Shown: piece after piece, positions 36,501 to 51,500 of the stretch
How the letters are laid out: every line of letters begins with the position of its first letter
How positions within the stretch are numbered: the first letter of the stretch is position 1
Assembly: GCA_963580285.1 (NCBI GenBank)
Contig: OY757017.1
Coordinates: forward strand, 14,272,538 to 14,336,537
Origin: Lucinisca nassula
Taxonomy: Eukaryota > Mollusca > Bivalvia > Lucinida > Lucinidae
Length of the DNA stretch: 64,000 nucleotides
Direction of reading: 5' to 3'
Notes under the pieces: generated by a model
The model's input: only the letters and a program-made list of their open reading frames with translations
Told to the model about the DNA's origin: nothing
Database searches by the model: none
Program-made: the position numbers and the translations under genes

Positions 36501-39500
36501 TTTCACATTTTTTTTCAGCAAAGATATTAGCATATTTGGCATATTATTTGATCAAAGTTTTAACAATACTTTCACTAACAACATTGTTAGTTTTGAACAA
36601 CTGGGGCCAGTTGTTCAAAACTAACATTATTGTTAACTAATGTGATAATTTAATATATGCTAATGTTTTTGTTGCAAATGCAAAAGCTGCACACATTTTT
36701 TCAGCAAAAACGCCGAAATTTTACATATTGTGCTTGCTAATACAGTTAACAATTTGACGACTAATAAGGTTGTTAAACTAACAAAGCTTTGAAAAACTAG
36801 CTGTGATATGTGTAGTTGTTGTGAGTAAATGGCAAAAACCGGTTTTCATATACTGTGAGTCCTCTGACAAAGAGCTTTAAAGAGGCTGTTCTCAGAAAAT
36901 GAGTTTTCTTTTCATTTGGAGAAGTCCTTAAAGAAAGAATTTGTGTCCTTTGGAAACAAATTCTTTCTTTTAAGAGTAGCCCTCATTTGAGAAAATAAAT
37001 GAAAAAGGTTAACTTTGGAAGAATGGAATACATTTTATTGAGTTTCTTCATTAACAGCACTGTGTCTGCAAGGCAGAATACGCCCCCCTAGCATCGATTT
37101 CAGCGGTACTTGATTTTTAAATTACAAGCAATGGACTCGATGTGTCCAAAGAAAATAAAAATATAATCTGCACTATGAAGATTTTTAATTAATTTTTGAT
37201 TTTGATTTTGTGGCCGGGAGAAAAAACACCTGTTGAACTTGTAAAGGATTTCAGTCTCCCCTAGACAATGTACAGTAGAACCTCATTTATTCAAAGTCCA
37301 ATGGACTGGTAGATTTTTTATTTGAAGTACTGAGACTGAATTATTGAAGGTTATTTAACTGAGGCCAGTTGTTCAAAGCATCGTTAGCTTAACGAGCTCG
37401 TTAGTGGTCATATTGTTAACTGTTCTAGCAAGTTTAAAATTCAAAATTTTGGTATTTTTGCTGAAAAAATGTGAGCAGCTTTTGCGAATGCAAAAGCTGC
37501 TCACATTTTTTCAGCAAAAATATTAGCATATTTGCCATAATAAATAATCAAAGTTTTAACGATACGTTAACTAACGACGTCGTTAGTTTTGAACAACTGG
37601 CCCCTGGACTTCAAAATCACCTTTGGATAGTTCAGATTTTACACTAACCCTTAAAGCAACACAGAAAAGTTTAGAGCACAAAAAAAAAAATGACTTATCT
37701 ACTTTTTTCCTAGTTTTTCAAGTAAAGTTAGATTTGACATTTTGGTTGAATCATATGCTCATTCACATGTAATGTCAAGCCCTGTTTTCTCCAAATTCTA
37801 GTTTTGATTGGTCTTAAAGGATTAATCCAGTTGAGTGTACATATACAGTGAAATATCCCATAACTGCAAATATTAACCCATTTTGTACGGCAAACCCTAA
37901 AACAGGTACCCTGGCAAACAGTGCCAAGCGTCTGATCAGGGCCTACACTGTTTGCAAAAAGTTCAGCAGTTTTCCAAATAAAATTTGAAGAAAACACAAC
38001 CTGACACCCCTAAATTTTGAAATGGACTCCTGCTATATTTAAGGAGGAAGATTCCATTTGGTACAAAAAGGGTTAATAATATATTTGGGATAATTTTCTT
38101 ATTTTACCTTGAAAATCTGTTGTGTATGCTCATTAGGATTGCCTCACTGAGGCGACTCTGATGAATATACAGAACATACATTTATATTGGGAAGTGATTC
38201 GAGTGAATACACACAACATACACTCACGTTAAGAAGAGATTCTCATGTGTACACACAACATACCTTTACATTGTTATAGAATATTGAATATCATTTGAAA
38301 TTCGATGTTTGTATTGGAGTTTAACGGCCCAGTGAACACTATTTTAGGTCATTTTTGAGCCAATCAGTTTACCTGTCCACTCTTTTCCTGGGCAGGCCCA
38401 TACGTAAGCAGTTAACCAGTACAGTGCACATTCTTTTGCCAGAAACTGACAACTGCCATTCTTGTATCAGTGGAAGTGAAAGAATGACCATAGAAAAGAT
38501 TTCATGATCAATCTCCATGAAAGAAGGCAGGTATCGAACTGCGTCCTCCTGATCACCAGTCAGATGCGCATCTGACTGAGCTACCGAGGCCGGCCTTTTC
38601 TTCAAGATGAATATACAATGTATGTTGTGTGTACTCATTAGAATCGCCTCATTGAGGCGATTCTAATGGGTACACACAACATACTTTTTCAAGATAGAAT
38701 TAGACAATTATCCCAGATATATTTATATCTGCAGTTATGGCATTTTTTAGGGACTCAAGAAAAAGCTCAAAACAGCCATAATAAAAGTGCCATCGGTGTT
38801 CAAGCCATTGGTGTTCGAGCCTTCGAAGTTCCCCTGTGTATCCCCTTTATTCTTCCTGACCTGGCAGTATTATTCTTCCTAAGTGTCTCAAACTACCTCT
38901 GTCTCATGTAAATTTTCATGGTCCCAAACTTGTTCGAGTTATTAAAATGCCACTTTATTTGGTATCTGTACTTTCAGGACTTCTCAAGGAACTATTAGAG
39001 GTCGTGTTTACCGATAGAAAAAAGAAGTCATACAGTTCTAACACTCTTACAGCAGTCAGTTCTGTTGTAGACAGGGTAGCTCTAGGTAATTTTATGTTTG
39101 ATATAGACATCACGTGAACATGTCCGTTAATTGAACACCCCCTAAACCCCACTTTATAAAAGGGAAAACTGGAGTTTACGGGGGCTATACATTTACACGT
39201 AGTGACAAGGTGAGCTTTTGTGATCACATTTTGTCCGTCGTCGGTGCGTCCGTCCGTGCGTGCGTAAACAATTTCTTGTCCGCACGATAGCATCTTAATT
39301 TATGATTTGATTTTAACCAGACTTGCACACAACTTGTACCACCATGAGATCTAGGTTCCTTTCTTGAACCAGCTGTATCCCATCATGTGTTACAGAGTTA
39401 TGGCCCCTGAAAGGGAAAAAATTGCCTATTTTGGTCTTGTCCGCACGATAGCATCTTCATTTATGATTTGATTTTAACCAGACTTGCACACAACTTGTAC

Positions 39501-42500
39501 CACCATGAGATCTAGGTTCCTTTCTTGAACCAGCCATATCTCATCATGTGTTACGGAGTTACGGCCCCTGAAATGGCAAAAATTGCCTATTTTGGTCTTG
39601 TCCACACGATAGCATCTTCATTTATGATTTGATTTTAACCAGACTTGCACACAACTTGTACCACCATGAGATCTAGGTTCCTTTCTTGAACCAGCCATAT
39701 CCCACCATGTGTAACGGAGTTACGGCACCTGAAATGGCAAAAATTGCCTATTTTGGTCTTGTCCGCACGATAGCATCTTCATTTATGATTTGATTTTAAC
39801 CAGACTTGCACACAACTTGTACCACCATGAGATCTAGGTTCCTTTCTTGAACCAGCCATATCCCATCATGTGTTACGGAGTTACGGCCCCTGAAATGGCA
39901 AAAATTGCCTATTTTGGTCTTGTCTGCACGATAGATGTTTCATTTATGATTTGATTTTAACCAGACTTGCACACAACTTGTACTACCATGATATCTGGGT
40001 TCCTTTCTTGAACCAGCCTTATCCCATCATGTGTTATGGAGTTACGGCCCCTTAAAAGGCAAAAATTGCCTATTTTGGTCTTGTCTGCATGATAGATGTT
40101 TCATTTATGATTTGATTTTAACTAAACTTGCACACAATTTGTACTACCACAAAATCTCGGTCAAGTTCGAATATGGGTCATGTCGGGTCAAAAAGTAGGT
40201 CAAATCAGGTAAAAAACCTGGTGAAGACACGAGAGGCCACAGTTTTAGTCTGATCACCATCAAACTTGCCCAGAATGATTATCTTGACAATATCTAAGTC
40301 AAGTTCGAATATGGGTGTTGTCGAGTCAAAAAGTAGATCAGTAGGTCAAATCATAGAAAAACCTTCGGAACACACTAGAGGCCACAATTTATGTCCAATC
40401 ATCATCAAACTTGCTCAGAATGATCATCTTGATAATATCTTGATCACATTTGAATATGAGTCATGCCGGGTCAAAAAGTAGGTCAGTAGGTCAAATCATA
40501 GAAAAACCTTGTGAATACACTAGAGGCCGCAGTTTTGGTCCAATCATTATCAAACTTGCCCAGAATGATCATCTTGACAATATCTCGGTCAAGTTTGAAT
40601 ACGGGTCATGTCGGGTCAAAAAGTAGGTAAGTAGGTCAAATCATAGAAAAACCATGTGAACACACTAGAGGCCACAGTTTTGGTCCGATCATCATCAGAC
40701 TTGCCCAGAATGATCATTTTGACAATATCTCGGTCAAGTTCAAATATGGGTTATGTCTGTTAACAAAGTAGGTCAGTAGGTCAAATCATAGAAAAACCTT
40801 GTGAATACACTAGAGGCCACAGTTCTGGGCTGATCATCATGAAACTTGCTCAGAATGATTATCTTGACAATATCTCGGTCAAATTCGAATATTGGTCACG
40901 TAGGGTCAAAAAGTAGGTCAGTAGGTCAAATCAGAGAAAAACCTTGTGAACACACTAGAGGCCACAATTTAGGTCCGATCATCATCAAACTTGCCCAGAA
41001 TGATCATCTTGACAATATCTCAGTCAAGTTCAAATATGGGTCATGTTGGTTCAAAAAGTAGGTCAGTAGGTCAAATCATAGAAAAAACCTCTGATCACAC
41101 TGGCGGCTACAGTTTTGGTCCGATCATCATCAAACTTGCTCAAAATGATCATTTGACAAAATCTCGGTTAATTTTGAATATTGTTCATGTCTGGCCAATA
41201 TGTAGGTCAGTAGGTCAGATTGTTGAAAAACCTTGTGAACGCACTAGAGGCCCAAGTTTTGGTCCGATCATCATCAAACTTGCTCAGAATGATCATCTTG
41301 ACAATATCTGTGTCAAGTTTGAATATGGGTCATGTCGGGTCAAAAAGTAGGTCAGCAGGTCAAATCATAGAAAAACGTTTTGAACATTCTAAGAGGCCAC
41401 AGTTTCAGTCAAATCATCATATAACTTGCTCAGAATGATCATCTGGACAATATCTCAGTTAAGTTCGAATATGGGTCATGTCAAATCAAAAAGTAGATCA
41501 GTAGGTTATTTTGTCATAACTTTTGAACCGTTTGAGATAGAGCCTTCATACTTGGCATGTAGGTTCCTTCTGACAAGGGCTTCCCACTCATAAAGATTTG
41601 ACCTGTGACCTTGACCTGTGACCTACTTTATCATACCTTTTGAACAATATGAGATAGAGGCTTCATATTTGGCATGCATGTTCCTTGTGACAAGGTTTTC
41701 TCAGCCATTCAAAACTTTTGACCCATGACCTTGACCTTTGACCTACTTTGTCATAGCTTTTAAAGCATTTGAGATACAGCCTTCATATTTAGCATGTAGG
41801 TTCCTAGTGACAATTTTGCTTAGATGATCCTCTACCAAAAAGGCTAAAACAATCCCACTCAGATTAACAAAATGGCCACCGGAGGTAAAAATAGAAAAAT
41901 ATTGTAAATTTGATTCAAACGGAAACTCCCCCTAAACCCTAAGGCCAATTTGATTCAAAGTTCCCAGGAATGTTGCCGAGGTTACTCCCTACCAAATAAG
42001 CTAAAATCACTCTGCTGATGAACAAGATGGCCACAAGAGCTGAAAATAGAATGTACTCAAGACAGTGACACACAGGTGAGCGAACCAGGGCCCTCTGGGC
42101 CCTCTTGTTCTTATTTCTGCTCCAAGACATAGGTTGTGGGTAATCGTTAGAACCACCTCAATGAGGTGGTTCTAATGAGCACCTACAACCTATGTTTGGA
42201 GTAAAAATAAGAAAAATATTACAAATTTTCATCAGAAAAATGTCTGTTTTTAAGATAAGAAAAAATGCATTATGTCTCATGGATGCGTTATCGCAATGAT
42301 AATGCAACAAAATCATAATGTTAACAAATCCATGTAATGAACAACCCTGTAACTTTAGAGAAAAATGGGTTTTACAGGGATATATTTACATTTCCTGTGT
42401 AATGTAAACCCATACAAAACAATGTAGCTCATACCTCATTGAAGCATCAAGTCACATGATTTTCAGTGACGTCAAGTGACGTCAGTCTAAACCATGGTTC

Positions 42501-45500
42501 TCTACGATCTGATTGGGCATTAGAGACGTCAATGCAGTTCTGTTCTTTGTAGAAAAACAGAGTGTGAATGTGTTTCAGCTTTAAAATTTTGCCCTATAAG
42601 CACTCTTTTTTCGCCCAGTGATTAGGAGCAAAAAATGTAAAAATAAGAAATAAACTTAATTTTTCTGCTGTTCATGAAAGTATGGATGCAGTGGGTAGGT
42701 AGCTAGCAAAGTTTACATGAACCCCTTCAGGGTTCATTCACTTTGCAGGCAACCCACTGCGTTCATACTTTCATGAATAGCAGAAAAATAAAATTCATTT
42801 TTAAAATAAATTATTTCTACTCAAAGGCATAGGTTATGGGCACTCTTTAGAACCGCCTCAATGAGGCAGTTTTAACAAGTACCTGTGGATAAAAATGAGA
42901 AAATTATCACAAATTTTCATCAGAAAAATAACCATTTGGAGATAAAAGAATGCACTATGTCACATGGAAGTTTTCTGCAACATTTTGTTTTTGAGAAATT
43001 TAGGGTGTTTCTCAAAATATATAACAATGCTAGTTAGGGATGTTTGCAGTTCATGGAGATACTCAGAAAGTCAAGCCATGCAAATTAATCTGTTTAACCT
43101 GTATCGAGCTGAATAGATTCTGCCACCTTCTATACAGCAGGGTTCAGTTGTTCCAGGCATCATTAGCTAGCTTAAAAGGCACTTTATTTTTGTTGAAAAA
43201 ATGTGAGTAGCTTTTGCAAATGCAAAAGCTACTCACATTTTTCAACAAATTTGCAAATGCAAAAGCTACTCACATTTTTCAACAAATTTGCAAATGCAAA
43301 AGCTACTCACATTTTTCAGCAAAAATATTAGCAGAGTTTTAACACTATGTTAACAAACAACATCATGAGTTTTGAACAGCTTGATGCAGTTGTCTGTTTC
43401 AAATTTCAGGTCGAGCTACATGTATTTATCGAAACTTTTTGAGAAAGTAACTGAACTTTCTGCAAACAGTAAAAGTCTTGATCAGACGTGCATTTGGTGG
43501 CATCTGGTCTTAGCTGTCATCGCAAGTGGGTAACCTTCCCTTCAATAGCCTCTTGTCTGCAACAGTTATATGTTCCAGGACATGTCTTTTATTAACAGAC
43601 TTTTTACCTTTTATTTGTTGTTCTTGATCCAGTTGTTCTTAGAAGCCTCTGTGGTGTAGTGGTAACGCTACTAGCCTTGTAAACCAGGGGTCGCAGGATC
43701 GATCCCGGACTTCTCCAGACTTTCGGATGAGTCTTTAAACCCAGGTCCCGTCTCCATATGACCTTAGCTGTTGGTGGGACGTAGAACTCAAACGCTCACT
43801 CACTCCAGTTGTTCTTGGTCCAGTTGTTCAAGGAAGGGCACTTGAAATATTTGAGTTAATTTAAATACTTTGTGAAGTGGTGATAAACTTATGTATTTTA
43901 TGAATTATGGGCCACAGTAACCCTGGTCTTCCAAGATATTCCGATTTCTCTTCAAGATCTTCAGTATGTGTAGATTTTACCTGAGAAAGAAAACAGAAAG
44001 TAAGTAAATCTACACCAAACGGAAGGGTGGCCAGCCTAGGGTCTCAATGGTCTACTGGGTAAGAGTTCTGTCTTTTAATCATAAGTTCTGTCACTGCTGT
44101 GGGTTGGAGCCTTGCTCAGGTCACATGTGAGATGCAAAGTTCTGCTGTGGAAGGTCAGGTAGTTTTCTCTGTAGTTCTGGAAAAGTTAATTTCCAATGCT
44201 GAAGGATCAGCTGGACATAAGCGTAATAATCTTGAAAGGGCCAGGAAACCAAGACCATAAAGTTTGTGAAGTTGATTTATGATAAGAAGAGTAAAATGAG
44301 ACAAAATATTTTTATTCCAGATTTTATTGACATGATTCTTGACAAACCAGAGGGGAAAACCTTGACCTTTATCAAGACCTTTGAGAAACTAGAGGTTGCT
44401 ATGGAGACCATGAAGAAAACTGTGTCACATTTCCTGTCACTGGTCTTAAGCTATAAGCCTGTTACAAAAGGTATGATATTAAGGGTCCCATTTGTATGCT
44501 TAATCCTGTCAAAGGGCTGCTAATGTTCAGAAAAAAGTCAATATAAAGACCACCTTTGGGAGTGTCAAAACGTGCAGTCGAGGTATCAATCCAGCTCCGA
44601 GGTTATTAAACATTTTTCGTGCTCAACTCAGCTGAGCATGAAGTTTATGCTGCTCATAAATTTTAAAATGCCAACAGTTGTTGACATTTTAAAATTTATG
44701 AGCAGGATAAATGACATTCTGCGCTGACATGACCAAGAATATTGCCTGATTTGTTTGTAGGAGGACTGTTCAAATATGAATGCAACTAAGCATATAAAAA
44801 TGATTCCATGATAGATTTCGATGAAATTTTTTTTTCCCCTAAAAGTATTCCCCTTTAACAGATATACAAACTTTCAGTCGTCTGATCCAATCATTGAATG
44901 CATTTTGGTAGTCTTTTCTAGGTATACTATGAAGTCACTGGAATATTGCAGAACCGAGGTGTTTGCACTGTACAAATTTTCGACCAGAAAGGTATTTTTT
45001 CAGCCGCGGGAACAAAACAAAGTCAAACGGGGCAAGGTCAGGGGAATACGGGGGGGGGGGGGGAGTTCAACAGTCTTTCCCTGCTTCGGATAGTCTTGCA
45101 CAATGAACACCTTGTGCGATGACGCATTGTCATGTAGCAATCTGACATTGGCCAAACCAGTTGTGGATCTTCGATTTTTGAAATATTTCTTCAATTTTCG
45201 AAGAACTTTATTCTTGTAAAACTTCGCATTTACAGATTTGCCTTTAGGCACAGCAACCTGAACAGCAGGGCCCTGATTTGAAAAGAATATGGCATATATT
45301 ACCTTCTTGACGCTCATGGTCCGCTTTGCAATGCAGGGTCTTTTGCAATACTTTGTTGCCCATATTTTGTTCTGAATCTTTCGTTTGGGCTCAAAAAAGC
45401 GAAACCCATGTCTCATCACCTGTGACGACATTAGCGAAAGACCGTGCATTGTAATTTGGAAACTTTTTAAGCATCTTCTTGACGCACTGAACGCATGTCT

Positions 45501-48500
45501 TTTTCTGCTCATCTGTCAACAGATCTTTCTCATTTTCAAATCCGGTTTCAGAATTGTATGAGCTGCTCCTAATGAGATGCCAACCATACTACCTATTTGC
45601 CTGGTGGTGTATCCTGCATCGGTAGCAACTATTTCATTCACTCTAGCAACCATCTTGGCAAATGTTGCTCTTTTCGGCCGACGATCATGTGGTGCATCTA
45701 CTGTTGAGCCTAGCCCACAGCTGAATTTCTTACACTAACGAAAAACTGTCGGAAAAGACATTTCATTATGCCCATAAACAGAACATATTTCATCAAAAAT
45801 GTCTTTGCACCGTATACCAAGAATACAACGATTCTTAATATAGGACCGTATTTCAACGGCGTACGCTAACCTTGTTCCAACCATGTTTTGTATTAGTATA
45901 CAAAAGTAGACAATGTTTATCGAACGATATACATGGCTAAAGTGGACGGATTTTAACAGGTTTGGTATCAATGTATAGGTAAAATGTTTTTCTACGCTGT
46001 GATATTTATTTCCAGGTGATTTTCGCATTAGTGCATGAGAAAACTTCTACTTGCATTCATATTTGAACAGTCCTCGTATTTTAATAGTTATGAGCATCAT
46101 TAATTTCATGCTCAGCTGGATTGAGCATGAAAAAAGTTTTATGACCTCAGACCCCAATCTGTTATGATGCATTTTTGGCTACTGGGTTAGTCATGCATGA
46201 GACTTTTCTAATTTTTGGCAGACTTCAGATTTTTGGGTTTTAAAATGTGTTTTGCATAGTTACTTGTTTTTGTCTGAAAGTTGCAAAAATGACATATTTG
46301 GAAGGAGCAATAAGGGTTTCAGACTTTCACCTAGTTTTCTGATGTTTTCATCAGTCCTTCAGTCTTGTGCCGGATTAGTTTTAACCAGTTTTTACTGGAG
46401 TGAACTATAGCATCATCTTATTATCCCCGCGCTTTTAAAAAAAGCGTTCGGGGATATTGTGAACGCCTCCGTCCGTCTGTCCGTCTGTCCGCACCAACAA
46501 ATGTATAGTTAGGTGGCTATTTAAATGGACAGAATCAATGTAAGTCTATGGGATTTATTTCGTTAGACACCGAAAATACTTCTTTTCAGTGGCTAAAAGT
46601 AGCCACTTAAGTATCAATCCTGCCAAAAATAGCCACATAAGTATACATCCGTGAGAACGTCCGTCCGTCTGTCCGTCACGCTATCTCCTCCCTAACCACT
46701 GGTCGGAATGTAACCAAATTCGGTACACAGCTTCCTTAAATTATGAGGGCGTGCAACGTCACATTTATTTTTTGCCCCGCCCCCAGGGGCCTTGGGGAGG
46801 GGTCAAAAGGTCAAATATCAATTAAATTCAATTTCAAAGTCAATTTTATAGATTTTGAAACCAAACTTTGCATAAGTAATGATTATTGATATATGTAACA
46901 CATATTGAATGGGATTTTGGCTGCAACCCCAGGGTCATGCCCAAGGGGTCGGACTTGAGGGGGGTGGGGGTCAGGGGGTCAAAATTCAAAGGGGGAGTTT
47001 CAAATCTGCCCACACACAGATTTTCTTGAAACATCAGTTGTTGTTTACTTGAGGTCTATCAACCAGATATATAACATTGTTTTATTTGATAAATTACTAT
47101 AGGTCTTAGGAGAGCTCCCTGAGGTAATCCCCTGTAGAGGGCATACACACCTGTGAACTTTTCTGCCCACACACAGATTTTCTTGAAACATCAGTTGTTG
47201 TTTACTTGAGGTCTATCAACCAGATATATAACATTGTTTTATTTGATAAATTACTATAGGTCTTAGGAGAGCTCCCTGAGGTAATCCCCTGTAGAGGGCA
47301 TACACACCTGTGAACTTTTTGTTTTTTAATCAACAAGCTTGATTATTTTCAAATTTTGTTGCTTTGATTGGCAACAGAACTCTATAAGGATTAATCTAAT
47401 ACAATAAATGTAAATATGTCTACGTGCTTTAATTTTCCTGATAAATTTATTTTCAAACTTTCTTCAATTTTTCATGCAAATTTATAAAAAGTAAGATGTT
47501 TAACCTAAGTGTTAGATGTGTTACTGATCTTGTCACCTCAAGATATTTTACATAAAATAAGCCACATATATCCTCTATATAGCAAACAAATTTTAAAAAA
47601 ATCAGAGACCGGTTACATTGTTTTTGATTGCTAGATATGTGTTGAGGTCTATGTTTGTACTAAAATCAGTTGCAATATCAGGGTACAAGATTTTCTAAAA
47701 GTGTATTTTAATTGTATGTTTATGACCAATAAGTGCCACCTTACACTTTACCATACAAAACTTAGCATTTGCATTTATATAGTTCCGCACCTGCACCCCT
47801 ACCCCACCCCTTCATCAATAAAAATTGACACTGTTTACAGACAATGTATTTTTAGCTGTGCTTTTAAAAAGTTGATGAGAACATACATTAGCAAAGAGAA
47901 AAAATAAAATGTACTCATGATGAATGTTAGTGTTGAAAGCATTGAAAGAATGATAATGCTGAAAAAAATATATTATGACACAATGGGAATAATACAAGGA
48001 GGATCTTTTTTATCCTATTTTATTTCATCCTTTTGTACATTTATAAACCCTGCAGTACAAAGATACTTGATGTCAGTAATAGACAATGGTGTATTGAATT
48101 TGCTATTAAAGTACTTTCATAATCCTGTTGTTTCTTTAATTGTTTTTGTTCTTGTCATTTTCCACTTTAAAATAAAACCCCAGTCAATAATTTACCATCT
48201 GTGAAGGGACATGCTGATTTTCTGATTTGTTCTTATGATTGATCAGGCCATGTATAGATATGTTTTTCTTACATCACTTGGTCAAAGAGACTCAAACTCC
48301 GCTCCCCCACCCAAGGTTTTGTGAGATCATGAAAAGCATTTTCTGCATTTTTTTTCTAGGTTCATTATAACATCTGCAAAAGTGTAAGTTACAATGTTTT
48401 AGTCGTCACAATAAATACATAGCTAGTCACACTGGAACTAGATGTACATTTAGCATTTTGCAGACATTTCCCGAAATGAATTACCATTCACATATGTAGT

Positions 48501-51500
48501 CTTATGTATGCAAAACTTGCCATCTATGTTAAGATTTCTAGCTCTATATTCATCAGTTTTACAGATGGCATGAATCAGCTGTTAGCTGTATCACTAGCAT
48601 ATTTGCTGAACCAAAATCTGCAGTTGGGTTTACATATTTCTATAGTACTGATAGCATATATACGGTTTGCTCTTTTCTTCCTGTGAAACTGTTTGAAAGT
48701 TGAATTGAACAATCTTCTCTATTATATCAATTCATGTTTTCCAAAAGTAACTGCATATTTATGAATTCAACTTTCCTACATTGATTAGCACAGCGGGTGA
48801 CAGTTGGTGCGATTAAAATAGATTGTACTTTAGTTCAGATTTTGAAGGGGAGTTGTCAGAGTGACAAAAGAGCCAAAACAACAGTTTTACCGTTTTATCT
48901 ACAGTAATCTCTGTATACAGTGGGCAAAAAGATCAGAAAATAGTGTATGCGTTATTATGACCATAATACAAATATCATTATTATTGGCCACTAAAGCAAG
49001 CTGTGTCATTCCAGTATGATGAACAGACTTTACAAACTTTTTAAGTAGACTGCATCAGTTCAATACATTCTTATTAGAGTCAAGCGAAATGATCTGATTT
49101 ACAGAACCACCAATTTTACTTGCCATTCCAACAGTCTTTGTCATACAAAGCTTTAGCAGGCTTTAACTGTTGAATCGGAGTCTAACTGTTGGTTTTCTTT
49201 TGCTCCAGCATTTCAGTGGTTTCTTGCTGTCGAGTCCTCACCGTTGTCTCACCTCTGTGGTTCTTTGATTTTTTGTGTTCATGGAGATGTTGCACTGATG
49301 AGTTAGGAGGCCTTCATGCAGACTGAACAAATTATTTGTCTAAATCGCGACGGAAGTAAGGGCGAGGATTGTGGCCACGTAAAATCGATTTAAGCCCCCC
49401 AGTGAAAATCTTTCCACTGACTGTTCCAAGGCAGTTCTTCTGTGGCGATTTATTTATGTTGTTGTTTGTTACCTACTGTGTGTATCACCTGTGTCTTTTA
49501 ATTTTGGATGGCCATATGGCCATCTTGTGGGAAAGTAACCGTCCTTATGGCCTTCCTTTGTTTAGGTTTCCATTATGGTCTGGTCGCTTAATGTTTGTAT
49601 TTCTTTCCCTTTGGTTTCTTTGATGGGTGGAGTAAGTTAACTGTATCGATTCCTGATCTTTGTTTTACTTCTACTTTAAAATTACATTAGATGCAAAAGC
49701 GCTTGTTCTGAAATGAACTATTTTTTAATAAGATCTGATTGAATTGTAAACGAAAGATCAAAATGATTTGTGTTTTTGGTGTGCCACAGGGCGCCATAAT
49801 TGATTATATATGAGCTCATACTATCCACCATCATATAAACATATATATATTCATGTTTATTATATATTGGCGAGCAACTTTTGATTGAAAATGTCATACC
49901 ATATGATATCTACAAATGGTTTGAAAACATTAAAAAATCTGACCATTAGTATTCAATGTTCAAATGCAGTATGTTACCGGTCTCAGATTTTCAAGAAATT
50001 TTGACCAAATGTTCTTCACATATATGGGCAATTTTCATATTAAAATGATGGGGTGACAAGAACTGGAACAGTGACAAATCAAACATCAAACAACTCCAAA
50101 AGATTTTATTGTTGTGAAGTCTGGGGTCTCCTCCATATGCGATTGGGCATTGTCTATAGAACTTTACCTGAACAATAGTAAATTTGATAAAAAGATAATT
50201 ACAAATGACTATAGTGACACCTGAGAACAAAATAACTCCAAAACATCAGAAGCTGGAATGTAATTACACACTAGTTTTGGGGTACCCCTATTTTCAGCTG
50301 TGGAAATAAACAAAACATTGTAGATTTATAATAAAAACAATATGAGAGTGAAATAACTAAATAATGAACAGTCATTTACCAGGTAGTAATTATGCACAAT
50401 ATCATGGAAATCTGTGCGTGGGCAGAACCCTATGGAAATTTACTATAGGCTGGAACTCCCCCTTTTACCAAATATAGTCATATGGAATATCAAATTGAAG
50501 GGGGCGATTAGTAGAATACAATACAAGTAAATTTTTGACCCTGGGGCCAGATTGGGGCCCTGGGGGAGGAGTCAAAGGGTCAAAATTTAAGTTTTTTGGA
50601 ACATAGTCATGTGGCATATCAAATTGAAGGGCATGATTAGTAGAATATAATACAGGTAATATTTTGACCCTGGGGTCAAATTAGGGCCCAGGGTGAGGGG
50701 TTTTCGGTACTTGGCCACTCTGTAGAAAGCGTGGGGATTTGAGATGGCGCGCCATCGACAGTATTCTAGTATCTTTTACTATTGGATGGTTGGGTTGGTT
50801 TTCTGGTTATCATCTTTGTTACACCCAACAAAGGAGAAGCGGCAAACAACATCTAGGCAACAGCACATGGCCGCTCCAAAGAAATGTAAATAATACCGTC
50901 TGAATGATACAGATCACCCAGGAAAGTGTCTGTTAAAATAGTAAGTCTGTATGTTGGATTGGGTGATAAAACAGTTATTTAATTACTGTTTGTTTGTTTG
51001 TATTGGAGTTTAACAGCCCAGTCAACACTATTTTAGGTCATTTTTGAGCCGGTCAGTTTACCTATCCACACTTTTCCTTGGCAGGCTTATACGTAAGCGG
51101 TTAAGCAGTACAGTGCACTTTCTTTCGCCAGAAACTGACAACTGCCCTTCTTGAATCAGTGAAAGAGAGAGAATGACCACAGAAAAGATTTCAAGATCAA
51201 TCTCCATGACAGAATGTTGCCGGCCCAGGCTTAATTACTGTTTGGACAATAGTCAAAACTATTACCCCTCGTTGCTGTGGATGACATGATGCACTATTGT
51301 CTGATGAATGTGAAAATAATTGACATGAAACTTAAATAGCTACCAGTCGTTGCCTTCCAATCATTATGTTTTGGGCAAGTTCTTTAGCAAGGAACTGTTT
51401 TTAAACTGGGCCCAGTTCTTCAAAGGTAACAAAATCATTGCTTTAAGTTGTGGGTCCAGTTGTTCAAAGCATCATTAGCTTAATAAGCTTGTTAGCGGTC

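Larger units (their letters stand above)
46426..50769 (+). mobile_element. 4.3-kb Helitron (non-autonomous)
   Basis: Canonical Helitron ends: inserted between A and T, it starts TCCCCGCGCTTTT (with inverted AAAAGCG and CGGGGA just inside). It ends with the hairpin GATGGCGCGCCATC (50743-50756), a 9-nt spacer and CTAG. GCGTGGGGA near the 3' end mirrors the start. No Rep/helicase was recognised. It holds a 156-bp tandem duplication (47007-47319), an AT-rich 2-kb stretch, repeat R copy 2 and GACCCTGGGG(C/T)CA-containing units near 50530-50690. The ORF at 47917-48204 is hydrophobic, AT-driven and unconvincing. Confidence 0.8.

Noticed and set aside
47917..48204. 95-codon membrane-like ORF
   Set aside because: Located inside a Helitron in very AT-rich DNA; hydrophobicity is expected from base composition and no homologue is recognised.
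48504..48686. Missing FANCA exon candidate (QLLAVSLAYLLNQNLQ)
   Set aside because: It lies inside the Helitron, lacks the WF and FF residues of the expected block and has no convincing donor.
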